The translations under genes and the position numbers were made by a program. From the NCBI RefSeq assembly GCF_900095135.1, contig NZ_LT605205.1, forward strand, positions 4,092,001-4,156,000: a DNA stretch of 64,000 nucleotides, written 5' to 3'. Below the pieces are notes generated by a model that was not told the DNA's origin, ran no database searches, and saw only the letters and a program-made list of their open reading frames with translations. This document shows positions 25,288-34,495 of the stretch, piece after piece. Source of the DNA: Proteiniphilum saccharofermentans. GTDB lineage: Bacteria > Bacteroidota > Bacteroidia > Bacteroidales > Dysgonomonadaceae. Every line of letters begins with the position of its first letter. The first letter of the stretch is position 1.

Positions 25288-25510
25288 GATTGATATAGCA
25301 ATTAAAATGTGATTGGTTATAACTAAAATAAAAACTGTTACACGACAACAATTTTTCTGCAATGTTACGAAACTTTTCAATGACGACACCTCAATATCAG
25401 GAAAAATACATAACACACAATCAAAGGGAATAAGGCCGGAATGTATGGTTAACTATTACAATATAAACTTAATTATCACCATATTGAAAAATTAGATGTA
25501 TAGTTGTTAA

Positions 25511-25550
25511 TTAAAAAAATCAACTCTACATTCAAAAATGTAGAGTTGAT
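25511..25550 (-). terminator. strong intrinsic terminator of creD
   Basis: ATCAACTCTACATT (25519-25532) and its complement (25537-25550) form a perfect 14-bp stem around a CAAA loop. On the minus strand a T run follows (25511-25518). It lies 34 bp after the creD stop. Confidence 0.88.
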
Positions 25551-25583
25551 GTAAAGGTGTAAATATGAACCTACTAATAATTC

Positions 25584-27032
25584 TCATATCCTTATCTTCC
25601 TCGCATAATACATGATCACTGCCAGAATAGCAAACAACCCCAAACTACCGACTAACAGGGAGTAGCTTTCCATCCGGATCAACAGGAAGACAAAGACATA
25701 CAGAAAAGCCAACAGTGATCCCACCAATACCCCCTGTTTCCGATTTCCAAGGATAGCCGCCATATGGAGCGTGATCATCACAATGGTCATGAGTGCTGCC
25801 ACAGCGTACGCAAGATTAAATCCCCATATTTCGGACATGGAGAGGAGCAGAGCGTAAAAGAGCACCAATGCCAATCCGACAAGTAAATAGTGGAACGGAT
25901 TGACCGGATTTTTCTTAATCAATTCAATAAAAAGCACTACCACAAACGTAAGCAAAATAATCAGTACACCATATTTCACACTTCGTAAATTCTGATGGTA
26001 CTGATCGACCGATTGAATGAATTTCACCCCAAAGAGCGACGAAGCCATCAGATTGATCGCTGCACTGTCATCGCCCCCTACTGCCTGTCCGTAACTGCGA
26101 TTAAGATCCAACACTTTCCAGGCGGCCGAAAAACCTTCATCCGTGATATCGTGGTTCACGGGCAGGAAATCGCCGCCGAAACTCGGTGTTGCCCAATCCG
26201 ATTGAAAAGTTGCCGTCGTCACTTTTCCCACCGGCACAACGTACAACCCCATCGATCCGTTCAGATACAACGTTACGGAAAAGGATGTATTTCCATCCCT
26301 CATTGCAGTTATGACCGACGAATCGGTACGGGCATTCAGCCCCGCTGCAAAGATCCCGGAAAAAACATTCGGTGCTGCCACCGATTTTTCTGTGTCGGGA
26401 ATATATATATTCATGTCCGGATTCGGGCCGGTAAATAAATTTTCCACCGGAATTCCGGGTTCCATAAGGAAGGTCTCCCCGTTAAGTTGTAATGAGACTA
26501 CCTCACGAATGCCTCTCAGATCGGTTATTCCCATGATAACACGGGCTTTATCAAACTTTATATCTTCTTCTTTAATACCGGCCTTCTCAATCTCACTCAT
26601 ATCAAAAGTACCCTCCAAAGTGATCTCGGATTTATAGACCGACGCATCATAAATGCCGCGCTTGCGTTTTTCCACTGCCGCATTAGCTTGTATATCCAGC
26701 GTTTCAGGAAACAAAAGGATATCCCTGTTAACTATTTCACGCTTATCGTTCACAATCCGCTCCTGAGTATACGGAATAGCGATACACGGTCCGGCCACGA
26801 TCTGCTCACCACTCCATTTTGAAGTAATATCCTGAACTGCACTGGATTTCGTTAATTTTCGCTCATTGATAAGCCCGCGGATCATTCCTAACGGAATCAA
26901 CAACAGAAGAGTTAAGAATCCAATTATCACCAGCTTAATACTTGCAGAGTAGCGTTCAATAAAACTCCTTTTATTTCCGTTCCCTTCCGACGGTAACGGT
27001 GTCATTGGATTTGAAGAATCCATTGTTTCCAT
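25584..27032 (-). CDS. creD: inner-membrane protein CreD
   Basis: A protein of about 482 residues with an N-terminal membrane span (residues about 30-52), a large periplasmic domain, and four or five spans in the last third. This is the CreD layout. Family sequence includes GPCIAIPY and the internal FSVTLYLNGS. In Gammaproteobacteria CreD belongs to the CreBC regulon and affects envelope integrity; here the regulator is instead the small winged-helix gene just upstream. The ATG at 27032 is preferred to a TTG five codons earlier. Confidence 0.92.
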   Translation of the reverse strand: METMDSSNPMTPLPSEGNGNKRSFIERYSASIKLVIIGFLTLLLLIPLGMIRGLINERKLTKSSAVQDITSKWSGEQIVAGPCIAIPYTQERIVNDKREIVNRDILLFPETLDIQANAAVEKRKRGIYDASVYKSEITLEGTFDMSEIEKAGIKEEDIKFDKARVIMGITDLRGIREVVSLQLNGETFLMEPGIPVENLFTGPNPDMNIYIPDTEKSVAAPNVFSGIFAAGLNARTDSSVITAMRDGNTSFSVTLYLNGSMGLYVVPVGKVTTATFQSDWATPSFGGDFLPVNHDITDEGFSAAWKVLDLNRSYGQAVGGDDSAAINLMASSLFGVKFIQSVDQYHQNLRSVKYGVLIILLTFVVVLFIELIKKNPVNPFHYLLVGLALVLFYALLLSMSEIWGFNLAYAVAALMTIVMITLHMAAILGNRKQGVLVGSLLAFLYVFVFLLIRMESYSLLVGSLGLFAILAVIMYYARKIRI

Positions 27033-27155
27033 ATTGTCAATTATCAATTACAAATTATCAATTACGAATTACCAAATCGGTAGATAATTATCCTGTTTGT
27101 CTTCCATTTCACAGTTCCACTGTCCCACACCTTTTCACCATCTTTTTCCACCTCT

Positions 27156-27458
27156 TCACCGTTCCACCTTATTCAAAAAAGACTCCAATGCCTGAAGATG
27201 TTCCCGAAACGCCTTCTCTCCTTTTCCGGTTCGAGCGAATGTGGTCCTCGGTTTTCTGCCGACAAATTGTTTCTTCACAACGATGTATTCCAGGCTTTCC
27301 AGTGCCCGGGTATGGCTCGCCAGATTACCGTCGGTCACTCCCAGCAATTCCTTCAGTGAATTAAAATCGATCTCATCATTCACCATGAGAACCGACATAA
27401 TCCCAAGCCGGACTTTGCTCTCGAATGCTTTATTGATATCTTCCAGATGTTCAATCAT
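27156..27458 (-). CDS. winged-helix transcriptional regulator
   Basis: A 100-residue protein formed almost wholly by a winged helix: SKVRLGIMSVLM, then DFNSLKELLGVTDGNLASHTRALE (helix-turn-helix) and GRKPRTTFARTGKGEKAF (wing). The family (MarR/ArsR-like, PF13601 type) commonly pairs with small membrane proteins and creD in Bacteroidota. It overlaps the upstream membrane-protein gene by 4 bp (ATGA), so both are made together. It probably regulates its own operon. Confidence 0.88.
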   Translation of the reverse strand: MIEHLEDINKAFESKVRLGIMSVLMVNDEIDFNSLKELLGVTDGNLASHTRALESLEYIVVKKQFVGRKPRTTFARTGKGEKAFREHLQALESFLNKVER

Positions 27459-28084
27459 GCTGCAGAATATCTTTCAACGCGAAAATAGAAGTAAATACCA
27501 TACACAATATGCAGGACACCAAATCCGATCGCCCATAACAACAGTCCCTTTCCGGGAAAGAATGCGCATATCAGTCCGAGAAGCAATTCACTACATCCCA
27601 ACCAGAAAATATTTCCGTACGTGTACTTTGATGCATTAATGAGCGATAGTCCGTAAAACAGCAACATGACCGGAGCAATAATTCCTACATCTCCTCCGAC
27701 AAGAAGTGCAACACAGAAAATTCCACCTACGGTAAGGGGCAGGAAAAAGTTCAGAAATGTGCGGTAAGCCGGACCATTGATGAAAGAATGATTCATTTTT
27801 TTCGCTTTCCGGGCTGAGAAGAACAGAATTGTAGACAATGATAATACGAATACAATAAGAGCCACAAGAATAATATGAGGGGCAATGGTAATCCAGCCGG
27901 GGGTAGAATACTCACCAGGAATCTCTTTAACCGGTGATATAATGCCACGGGCTACAAATGCTCCCGCCAACGCATATAAACCGATAAGAATGGCAGATGT
28001 GCCACTGAACGATAAGAAACGAGATGATTTCTCCATCATTACCCGTATCTCTTTTACTGCTTCGACCGCTTCGTTATTCTTCAT
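27455..28084 (-). CDS. small polytopic membrane protein of the creD operon
   Basis: A 209-residue protein starting MKNNEAVEAVKEIRVMMEKSS, followed by about six hydrophobic segments (GTSAILIGLYALAGAFVA, IILVALIVFVLSLSTILFF and others). The ATG at 28084 is preferred to a start eight codons upstream. There is no recognisable catalytic motif. It is the first gene of a three-gene unit with the winged-helix regulator (4-bp overlap) and creD, so it may be the membrane partner or signal input of that system. Confidence 0.75.
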   Translation of the reverse strand: MKNNEAVEAVKEIRVMMEKSSRFLSFSGTSAILIGLYALAGAFVARGIISPVKEIPGEYSTPGWITIAPHIILVALIVFVLSLSTILFFSARKAKKMNHSFINGPAYRTFLNFFLPLTVGGIFCVALLVGGDVGIIAPVMLLFYGLSLINASKYTYGNIFWLGCSELLLGLICAFFPGKGLLLWAIGFGVLHIVYGIYFYFRVERYSAA

Positions 28085-28176
28085 AATTAAAAGTACTTTG
28101 AAATACAAAGTAAATATATAAAAATAAACTCTCCAATATACGGAGAGCCCATTTAAGAATATTTAATATATATTTT

Positions 28177-29556
28177 TCACCTGCACAACGCTTCGTTCAG
28201 TGCGATCACCGCATCTTCATACCGTTCACGTTGGATCACGAACTGCATATTGACCTGCATCAGTGACTGGGCAAAACTTTCCACGTTGATCCCTTTCTCA
28301 TACAATGCTTTCGTCGCCCTGTAAAGGAATCCGGGAAGTGCAATATTGGAACCCATGGCACAAATAATGGCCATCGGCTCTGCTCTAACCTGATAAAACT
28401 GTTCCTGAAGGACTTTGACTAATTCCCTGCTCTTCTCATGATCCCACACCACCATTGTAATAGAGTTGGCGTTGGTCGATTTCAGAATATAGCTCACCTC
28501 ATGCTTCACAAAATATTGCATGAGATGCCCGTCGAAACCCACTTCACCCACCATCATCGGGTCGTGCACTTCGATGGCAAGCACTTTTCGCGAACCGGAA
28601 ACGATTTCCACACGGGGTTCGGGTGAGATATAATCACGTGATATAAGTGTTCCGGGATGATTGGGCTCAAAGGTATTCTTTATACGGATATTGATACCTG
28701 CCAGTTCCAATGGTTTAGCTGCCTTGGGATGAATGGCCTCCATGCCGATGTCGGCCAACTGGTCAGCAATGATATAATTGGTATGTCCTACGGGAATACT
28801 ATTCTCCACTCCCACAATCTTGGGATCTGCACTTGAGAGATGGTACTCCTTATGAATGACCGCTTCATCGGCCTTCACTTCCACAGCGATCTTACTGAAG
28901 GTCACTTCGCTATATCCCCGGTCAAATGCACGCATAATCCCCTCGGTACCTTTGGTGTACCCTGTAGCGATACAAAGTACACTGCTGAAATCTATATCGC
29001 TGAATTCCTTATGGATTCGTTCATCAATAGTCAACGATTCATTATCATTAAATCCGCACAGATCCACAAAACGGGCATTGATACCGTTGTTATTAAGAAT
29101 GTTGACGGAATTCCATCCTGAATGAGCTTCTCCGATGGATGCCAGAATTTCGCGTGCAGCCAGATGTATCGCTTTCGGATCTACATAACCCGATGCCAAC
29201 ACTTTCCCGAGGCTGTAAAGCACCGTTTTGGCCTGATCCACCCGAAAACGAATAAAGTCGCGTGCCTCTTTCAGGTCGAGCCCGTAATCGGCAAAACCAT
29301 CATTGATCAGAAGTAAACGCTGACAAAACGCATCCAGTGCGCTACTATAATCCTCTCCATTCAGGAATTTATTGTAAATGCCCGGCTCACCGGTCTTCTT
29401 GTGTTCAAGTAACCAGTTGGTTACGTTATTATAGGCCGAAACCACAAAGATGCGGTTATATAGTTCATCTCCCTTGCGATCCCCTTTGATAATGTTTTGA
29501 AGCACATCCTGAAATTGAGACATGGAGGTACCCCCGATTTTTTCTACTGTCAGCAT
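28177..29556 (-). CDS. aspartate kinase, Ask_Ect-like variant
   Basis: A 459-residue aspartokinase. Instead of the usual KFGGTS, the nucleotide loop reads VEKIGGTSM, as in the aspartokinases associated with ectoine synthesis. Later motifs include GYTKGTEGIMRAFDRGYSE and two C-terminal ACT-type segments (MMVGEVGFDGHLMQYF and CAMGSNIALPGFLYRATKALYEKGINVESFAQS). No ect genes lie nearby. The reaction is ATP-dependent phosphorylation of aspartate, the entry to lysine, threonine and methionine synthesis. It is probably monocistronic, with a -7 element at 29711-29718. Confidence 0.9.
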   Translation of the reverse strand: MLTVEKIGGTSMSQFQDVLQNIIKGDRKGDELYNRIFVVSAYNNVTNWLLEHKKTGEPGIYNKFLNGEDYSSALDAFCQRLLLINDGFADYGLDLKEARDFIRFRVDQAKTVLYSLGKVLASGYVDPKAIHLAAREILASIGEAHSGWNSVNILNNNGINARFVDLCGFNDNESLTIDERIHKEFSDIDFSSVLCIATGYTKGTEGIMRAFDRGYSEVTFSKIAVEVKADEAVIHKEYHLSSADPKIVGVENSIPVGHTNYIIADQLADIGMEAIHPKAAKPLELAGINIRIKNTFEPNHPGTLISRDYISPEPRVEIVSGSRKVLAIEVHDPMMVGEVGFDGHLMQYFVKHEVSYILKSTNANSITMVVWDHEKSRELVKVLQEQFYQVRAEPMAIICAMGSNIALPGFLYRATKALYEKGINVESFAQSLMQVNMQFVIQRERYEDAVIALNEALCR

Positions 29557-29569
29557 ATATATTATGAAT

Positions 29570-29700
29570 TAAAAAGAGTCAAGAACCAAGAGCCAAGACG
29601 ATTTATCAAATTGATGATTTACTGATTAGCAGATTACACCTATAATAATTACCAATTATTAAATCAATACATCATCTCATTAGCATATTAACTCATTAGT
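29570..29700. repeat. low-complexity spacer with AGAGCCAAGA words
   Basis: Contains gtcaagaaccaagagccaaga (the same words as 14711-14745) followed by repeated gattagcagatta/attaccaattatta/ctcattagcatatta words. No gene is seen. Confidence 0.5.
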
Positions 29701-29710
29701 ACCCGGGGCG

Positions 29711-29718
29711 CAAAGATA
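29711..29718 (-). promoter_or_regulatory. -7 element upstream of the aspartokinase gene
   Basis: TATCTTTG on the minus strand matches TAnnTTTG. No TTTG lies at the ideal distance, so the promoter is only moderately supported. The 5' leader would be about 145 nt. Confidence 0.45.
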
Positions 29719-29764
29719 CATTTTTTTATTTTTCTCATGCTAACACATAGGAAAAAAGTGGCTT

Positions 29765-30346
29765 CTAAAACCGTCTCAATTCCCGGTATACCTTGAAAAT
29801 GGGCAATCCCATCACGTTGAAGTAAGAACCTTCTATTCTCTCTACTCCAACATAGCCAATCCACTCCTGCACACCGTAAGCACCTGCCTTGTCCGATGGA
29901 TTATATTTTTCCACATAATAATCGATCTCATCGTCCGTCAACTGTCCGAATGTAACATGAGCCGTATCCGAAAAACAGACCTGTTTTTGTTTCGAGGTCA
30001 GGGAAACTCCCGTAACCACACGATGTGTTTCTCCGGAGAGTTTTTTAAGCATCCGTTTTGCATCTCTCTTGTTTAACGGTTTACCAAGAATACGGCCATG
30101 CAACAATACCACCGTATCGGCAGTAATGAGCAGCGTGTCATCTTGCATCATTGAAATATATGCTGATGCTTTTTTCTTTGCAAGGTATTCCGGAATTTCC
30201 TCATGTGGGATGTCGTCGGGATACGACTCGTCGATATCCGGTAAAGTCAGCACTTCATATTCCACGTCAATTCCAGAAAGCAACTCTTTTCTCCGCGGAG
30301 AATTGGAAGCGAGGATGAGGTGATATTTATTTGTAAAAAGACTCAT
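29765..30346 (-). CDS. maf: Maf-family nucleotide pyrophosphatase
   Basis: A 193-residue protein that hydrolyses non-canonical or modified nucleoside triphosphates (dTTP/UTP-type Maf). Signature LASNSPRRKELL (residues 12-23), LITADTVV and the KRDAKRMLKKLSGETHRVVTGV region; the C-terminus has GSYFNVMGLPI. It follows the S4-domain gene by 53 bp and probably belongs to the rplY-pth unit. Confidence 0.94.
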   Translation of the reverse strand: MSLFTNKYHLILASNSPRRKELLSGIDVEYEVLTLPDIDESYPDDIPHEEIPEYLAKKKASAYISMMQDDTLLITADTVVLLHGRILGKPLNKRDAKRMLKKLSGETHRVVTGVSLTSKQKQVCFSDTAHVTFGQLTDDEIDYYVEKYNPSDKAGAYGVQEWIGYVGVERIEGSYFNVMGLPIFKVYRELRRF

Positions 30347-30399
30347 AAATTAATGGGTTTATCCTATTGTCTTAAACTCCTGTCAACCTAGATAGTTTT

Positions 30400-30798
30400 T
30401 TAAAAATCAAATTCGTCAAAATCGAAGGAGTCGGTAAACTGCTCCAGGTCGCGCCGCTCTTTCTTGGTAGGACGGCCGGCTCCCCTTTGCCTGTCGACAA
30501 ATCCGCTGATCCGGTTCAACTCCAGCAGTTCGTATTGGTCGGGAGGGGTCACGTTTTCCATGAACTCGGGCACTTTGGTTGCACCCATGCGTTTATCGGT
30601 CAATGCCAGCACCTTGAATGAAAAAGTGACCGGCGGTTTTCGCACTTCAATGATCTCCCCTGCCCTGATATTCCTTGAAGGTTTTACGGCAACACTACTG
30701 ATCACCACCCGCCCTTTCTTGCAGGCTTCGGAAGCAGCAGTACGTGTCTTAAAGATACGCACTGCCCATAACCATTTATCTATCCTTACTTCATCCAT
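30400..30798 (-). CDS. hslR: S4-domain RNA-binding protein (Hsp15/HslR type)
   Basis: A 132-residue basic protein. The N-terminal S4 domain (RIDKWLWAVRIFKTRTAASEACKKGRV) is the HslR signature; relatives bind free 50S subunits carrying stalled peptidyl-tRNA. That fits the neighbour pth, which releases such peptides. The C-terminus is a charged tail ending FDFDEFDF. The ATG at 30798 gives the standard MDEVRIDKWLW start. Confidence 0.9.
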   Translation of the reverse strand: MDEVRIDKWLWAVRIFKTRTAASEACKKGRVVISSVAVKPSRNIRAGEIIEVRKPPVTFSFKVLALTDKRMGATKVPEFMENVTPPDQYELLELNRISGFVDRQRGAGRPTKKERRDLEQFTDSFDFDEFDF

Positions 30799-30884
30799 TT
30801 CTTTCAGATTAGTAGATTAACAGAACGAAGACTATCATCAGACGGGAAAATTCACAGCAGACAGCCTGCCCATACAGGCAGGAT

Positions 30885-31445
30885 CTACCGGTTATTGTAC
30901 TGATTCATTGTAATATGAATACCCGCCAGACAAAAGCTGCGGATCATGTCTACTGCCATATCGATCCGTTCGGGTAACAATCGCTGTTCTTCTTCCGAAA
31001 ACCGGTCCAGGACATAATCTACCTGTCCGCCTCGCGGGAAATTATCTCCAATCCCGAATCTGAGCCGTGGATAATTCTGTCCTATCAGATCCTGGATATG
31101 CTTTAAACCATTATGGCCTGCATCACTCCCCTTCAATTTCATTCGTAATGCACCGAAGGGTAAAGCCAGATCATCAACCACCACCAGTAGATTCCGGTTT
31201 TCGATCTTTTCCTTCTGCAACCAGTAGCGGATAGCATTCCCGCTCAGATTCATAAAGGTAGAAGGTTTGAGCAGGATAAGCGATTTATTTCTAAGCCGCA
31301 TCTCTGTAACAAACCCGTATCGCCTGTCCTCAAAAACAGCATTGGACGCTTTAGCAAAAGCGTCCAATACCATAAATCCAATATTGTGGCGGGTTTGCTC
31401 ATAATCGGGTCCGATATTGCCCAATCCCGCAATCAAATATTTCAT
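30885..31445 (-). CDS. pth: peptidyl-tRNA hydrolase
   Basis: A 186-residue enzyme that frees tRNA from aborted peptidyl-tRNA. Key features: [21 protein letters not shown] with the catalytic His, FMNLSG, and [27 protein letters not shown]. Length is standard. It lies about 106 bp behind rplY. Its start codon falls inside a dispersed repeat (31441-31500). Confidence 0.97.
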   Translation of the reverse strand: MKYLIAGLGNIGPDYEQTRHNIGFMVLDAFAKASNAVFEDRRYGFVTEMRLRNKSLILLKPSTFMNLSGNAIRYWLQKEKIENRNLLVVVDDLALPFGALRMKLKGSDAGHNGLKHIQDLIGQNYPRLRFGIGDNFPRGGQVDYVLDRFSEEEQRLLPERIDMAVDMIRSFCLAGIHITMNQYNNR

Positions 31446-31500
31446 TTGACTGAAATTATTTATTCAAAATGTGTCATATGGAACTCGCTTTAATCATATA
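31441..31500. repeat. dispersed intergenic repeat, copy B
   Basis: Contains attatttattcaaaatgtgtcatatggaactcgctttaatcat-type sequence; TATGGAACTCGC and the preceding AT-rich block match 57600-57650. CATTTGAC at 31443-31450 can pair with GTCATATG near 31473-31480 except for one position. The repeat overlaps the pth start codon. Confidence 0.5.
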
Positions 31501-31551
31501 CTTTACCAGTAATAATTCTTAAGCTCGTTTTATGCGATAATATTCAATTTC

Positions 31552-32133
31552 TTAATTATCAGCCTTTGCTGCTGCCCCTCTTGCGGCACGTGTCAACTGC
31601 ACACGGCAAACAACCGCATTTTTGGCATTCAATATTTCAACATCCTCGAAGTTTAACTGGCCAACCTGAATAGATTTACCCAATTCCAGCTTCTCTACGT
31701 TTACTACAAGTTCTTCAGGCAATTTAGACGGCAACGCCTTCACTTTCAGCTTACGTGTATCGAGCGACAACTTACCACCGGCTCTCACACCAGCAGCCAG
31801 ACCAGTCAGACGAACAGGGATTTCAATCACTACAGGTGCATTTTCAACCACATGCAGGAAGTCGATATGAAGAATAGTATCTTTTACCGGATGAAATTGC
31901 AATTCTTTTACAATGGCTTGTAATTTCTTTTCTCCAAGGTCGAGATTTACCAGGAAGACCTCCGGAGTATAAATCAACTTGCGAACATCTCCTTGCTTCA
32001 CAACGAAGTTCACATTCCCTTCGCCATGTCCGCCATATACAACACACGGGATCAGCCCTTCGCTGCGATATGCCCTGGCCGCTTTTTTTCCGAAATCGTC
32101 TCTGATCTCGCCTTTCAATTCAAATGTTTTCAT
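31552..32133 (-). CDS. rplY: 50S ribosomal protein L25 (Ctc form)
   Basis: A 193-residue 5S-rRNA-binding protein with an N-terminal L25 domain (GKKAARAYRSEGLIPCVVYG) and the longer C-terminal TL5/Ctc domain (VNVEKLELGKSIQVGQL). The length fits the two-domain Ctc type. The tail is alanine-rich. A -7 element lies at 32213-32220. The first gene of a probable rplY-pth-hslR-maf unit concerned with translation upkeep. Confidence 0.96.
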   Translation of the reverse strand: MKTFELKGEIRDDFGKKAARAYRSEGLIPCVVYGGHGEGNVNFVVKQGDVRKLIYTPEVFLVNLDLGEKKLQAIVKELQFHPVKDTILHIDFLHVVENAPVVIEIPVRLTGLAAGVRAGGKLSLDTRKLKVKALPSKLPEELVVNVEKLELGKSIQVGQLNFEDVEILNAKNAVVCRVQLTRAARGAAAKADN

Positions 32134-32212
32134 TTTTACAATTTGTTTGTGTTACTCAAAATAAAGTGCTTTCTTTATTTCCCATCACACGGGAGCTTTC
32201 AAAAAAGCGGCG

Positions 32213-32220
32213 CAAAGGTA
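32213..32220 (-). promoter_or_regulatory. -7 element upstream of rplY
   Basis: TACCTTTG on the minus strand, about 80 bp before the start codon; the -33 element is weak. Confidence 0.5.
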
Positions 32221-32269
32221 ATGATTTTCTTTTTATTAAACAACAGTCCAATATTTTTTAAGAGATTAT

Positions 32270-34174
32270 TTATTTTACTCTTTTCCTGAGTTCCTCTGCG
32301 GAAATACTCATCAGTCGCCCGATAGGTTTCCCGTCACGATAAGTAATAATCCTCATTACATAAGCATCTTTCGGAATCCGTAAAGGTTCCTTATAGACCG
32401 GATAGAAATTGTCAGGAGTAGAAGCATCGAAACTGGTGTAAATATCCAGTCCTTCGATTTCTGTGGTGAGTGTCACCACAAGTTCCTCCCCTTCCTTTGT
32501 GACTGTTACAATAGGATCGTACATCGCCGGGGAATATTTAGTCTGCGCAAAATCGAAACGTGCAAAATGATCTTCTGTCTTAGCAACGAAACGATTCCAT
32601 TCCTTTTTTTCTTTTGGAGACCAGAGTGATTCAGCCACAGCAAATCCGCGCGGCCAGACCATGTATTCCACCTGACGGATATTATATACCTGTTCAGTCC
32701 ACAAGTTTGCCTGTCCACCCAATATATACTGTGCATTGGCACCTTCCGGTATAGGGTCGAATTGATAGGTTTGATTCAATCGCAGACTGTTATATACAAT
32801 TGGCTCAGTAGAACGATCACCCTGCATATAATCGATATATACATAATTAGTCGGACTCATCACTACATAATGTCCCGATTTGGAAGCTTCAATCCCATGT
32901 TCAATCCCACGCCAACTCATCAATGCGGTAGTGGGTGTGATACCGCCTTCAAGGATCTCGTCCCAACCCATCATTTTTTTCCTTTTGGAAAGAATGATCT
33001 GTTCTACCCGTTTACCGAAATAGGATTGTACGCCAGCCATATTTTCTATTCCTTCACGGGCCATTAACTGTTTGACAGCCGGGCTCTTTTCCCAGAAAGT
33101 ATAGGGAGCTTCGTCGCCACCGGTATGAATGTACTCAAACGGGAAAAGTTCCGCCACTTCAGTAATCACCTTATCCATGAATTCATAGACGTTTTCATTG
33201 GCAGGGCAAAGCGTATTCTCATAAATGGCAGCAGGTCGCCCTCCGGTATTCCAGTCGAGGAAAGGAGCACCCGTACGCACAAAATGGTCTCCACTCTCCG
33301 GGAAACAGGCCAATTCGGGATAGGCTGCGAGTATCGCAGAAGCGTGTCCCGGCACGTCTATTTCAGGCATCACCTGGACATTGCGCTCCATAGCATAGTT
33401 AATCACCTCTTTAATTTCATCCTGGGTATAAAAACCGCCATAGCTCTTAGCAGCATCGGGATCAGGATCGGAAAGGCTGCCGAACCAGCCTATCTGCCCG
33501 GTGCGCCAGGCCCCCACCTCTGTCAGTTTCGGCAGGCTCTTGATCTCAATACGCCAACCTTCGTCATCAGTAAGGTGCCAGTGAAATATATTGTATTTAT
33601 ATTTCACCATATTATCGATAAATTGCTTTACCTCATCTACCGTGAAAAAATGACGTGAGACATCAAGCATCAATCCCCTCCATTTTACCCGGGGATAATC
33701 CACAATCTCCACCACCGGTATCTGCCATGAAACATTCTCCTCCCTTTTATCACTCTCGATCTGGGGAGGTAAAAGCTGGAAAAACGTTTGCACCCCATAC
33801 AACAGGCCGGCAGGCTTATTGGCTTTTAGTACCACTTTCCCGGGTGCAACCTCTAACCGGTATCCTTCGTTGCCAATCTCCTTATCGGCCGTCTTATTCA
33901 ATAAGATCTGGATATTCGCATTGGCAGCGGAGGTGGTTACCTTCACTTTTTTCCCGGGTGCCGTTGAAAGTTTTTCTTTCAATAATCGGCTTATGTAGGC
34001 AGTCTCTTTGTCTGCCGGACTTGAAATAATTATTTCATCGGGCAACACATAATGCCCTCCTTTCTTAAGAAGCGAAACAGGTTCGGGGATAATAGAAATA
34101 TTCCGTTCCTGTTGCTGTGCCATAACCGATATACCGACCAACATAAGTACAAGTATAAAAATTCTTTTCTTCAT
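32270..34174 (-). CDS. secreted beta-N-acetylhexosaminidase, GH20
   Basis: A 634-residue exo-enzyme that removes terminal GlcNAc or GalNAc. Signal peptide MKKRIFILVLMLVGISVMAQ sets the start at 34174 rather than 34195. An N-terminal GH20b domain (IPEPVSLLKKGGHYVL) precedes the catalytic barrel: RGLMLDVSRHFF, WHLTDDEGWR, and the Asp-Glu pair in HTGGDEAPY, where Asp polarises the substrate acetamido group and Glu is the acid. A short C-terminal domain follows. It is probably periplasmic and used on peptidoglycan, chitin or host glycans. It stands alone, not in a Sus locus. Confidence 0.94.
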   Translation of the reverse strand: MKKRIFILVLMLVGISVMAQQQERNISIIPEPVSLLKKGGHYVLPDEIIISSPADKETAYISRLLKEKLSTAPGKKVKVTTSAANANIQILLNKTADKEIGNEGYRLEVAPGKVVLKANKPAGLLYGVQTFFQLLPPQIESDKREENVSWQIPVVEIVDYPRVKWRGLMLDVSRHFFTVDEVKQFIDNMVKYKYNIFHWHLTDDEGWRIEIKSLPKLTEVGAWRTGQIGWFGSLSDPDPDAAKSYGGFYTQDEIKEVINYAMERNVQVMPEIDVPGHASAILAAYPELACFPESGDHFVRTGAPFLDWNTGGRPAAIYENTLCPANENVYEFMDKVITEVAELFPFEYIHTGGDEAPYTFWEKSPAVKQLMAREGIENMAGVQSYFGKRVEQIILSKRKKMMGWDEILEGGITPTTALMSWRGIEHGIEASKSGHYVVMSPTNYVYIDYMQGDRSTEPIVYNSLRLNQTYQFDPIPEGANAQYILGGQANLWTEQVYNIRQVEYMVWPRGFAVAESLWSPKEKKEWNRFVAKTEDHFARFDFAQTKYSPAMYDPIVTVTKEGEELVVTLTTEIEGLDIYTSFDASTPDNFYPVYKEPLRIPKDAYVMRIITYRDGKPIGRLMSISAEELRKRVK

Positions 34175-34412
34175 ATAACTTAGTTTTAATTTCAAATGTA
34201 AGACTTCAGATGTAGGATGTAGATCTCCTTGTCTCCCCAGTCCACTTTTATCGTGCGAAGCACACCATCATTTCCCCTCCAGTCTCTCCCACTTTTCCAC
34301 AATACACGCAAATCTACGAAATTTGTTGAAATAATTCACCGGTCACTGTCCTAATTTCACCCCCATATGCTTACTTTTCGTCCAACAGTGTGTTTAATAC
34401 CAAAAAAATAGC

Positions 34413-34420
34413 TACTTTTG
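34413..34420 (+). promoter_or_regulatory. -7 element of the nusB operon promoter
   Basis: TACTTTTG matches TAnnTTTG; a weaker GTTTA stands in for the -33 element. The leader would be about 135 nt. Confidence 0.55.
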
Positions 34421-34495
34421 CAACTCTAAAACTAAGTTTACTAAAGTTAGACAATTTGAGTCGCCTTCGCTCCTCGATTTTCAATTCTCGCTATG

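Noticed and set aside
24643-25416. Longer DUF47 protein starting at 25416
   Set aside because: The extra 43 residues are non-family sequence with cysteine-rich, hydrophobic noise; ATG at 25287 gives the normal N-terminus.
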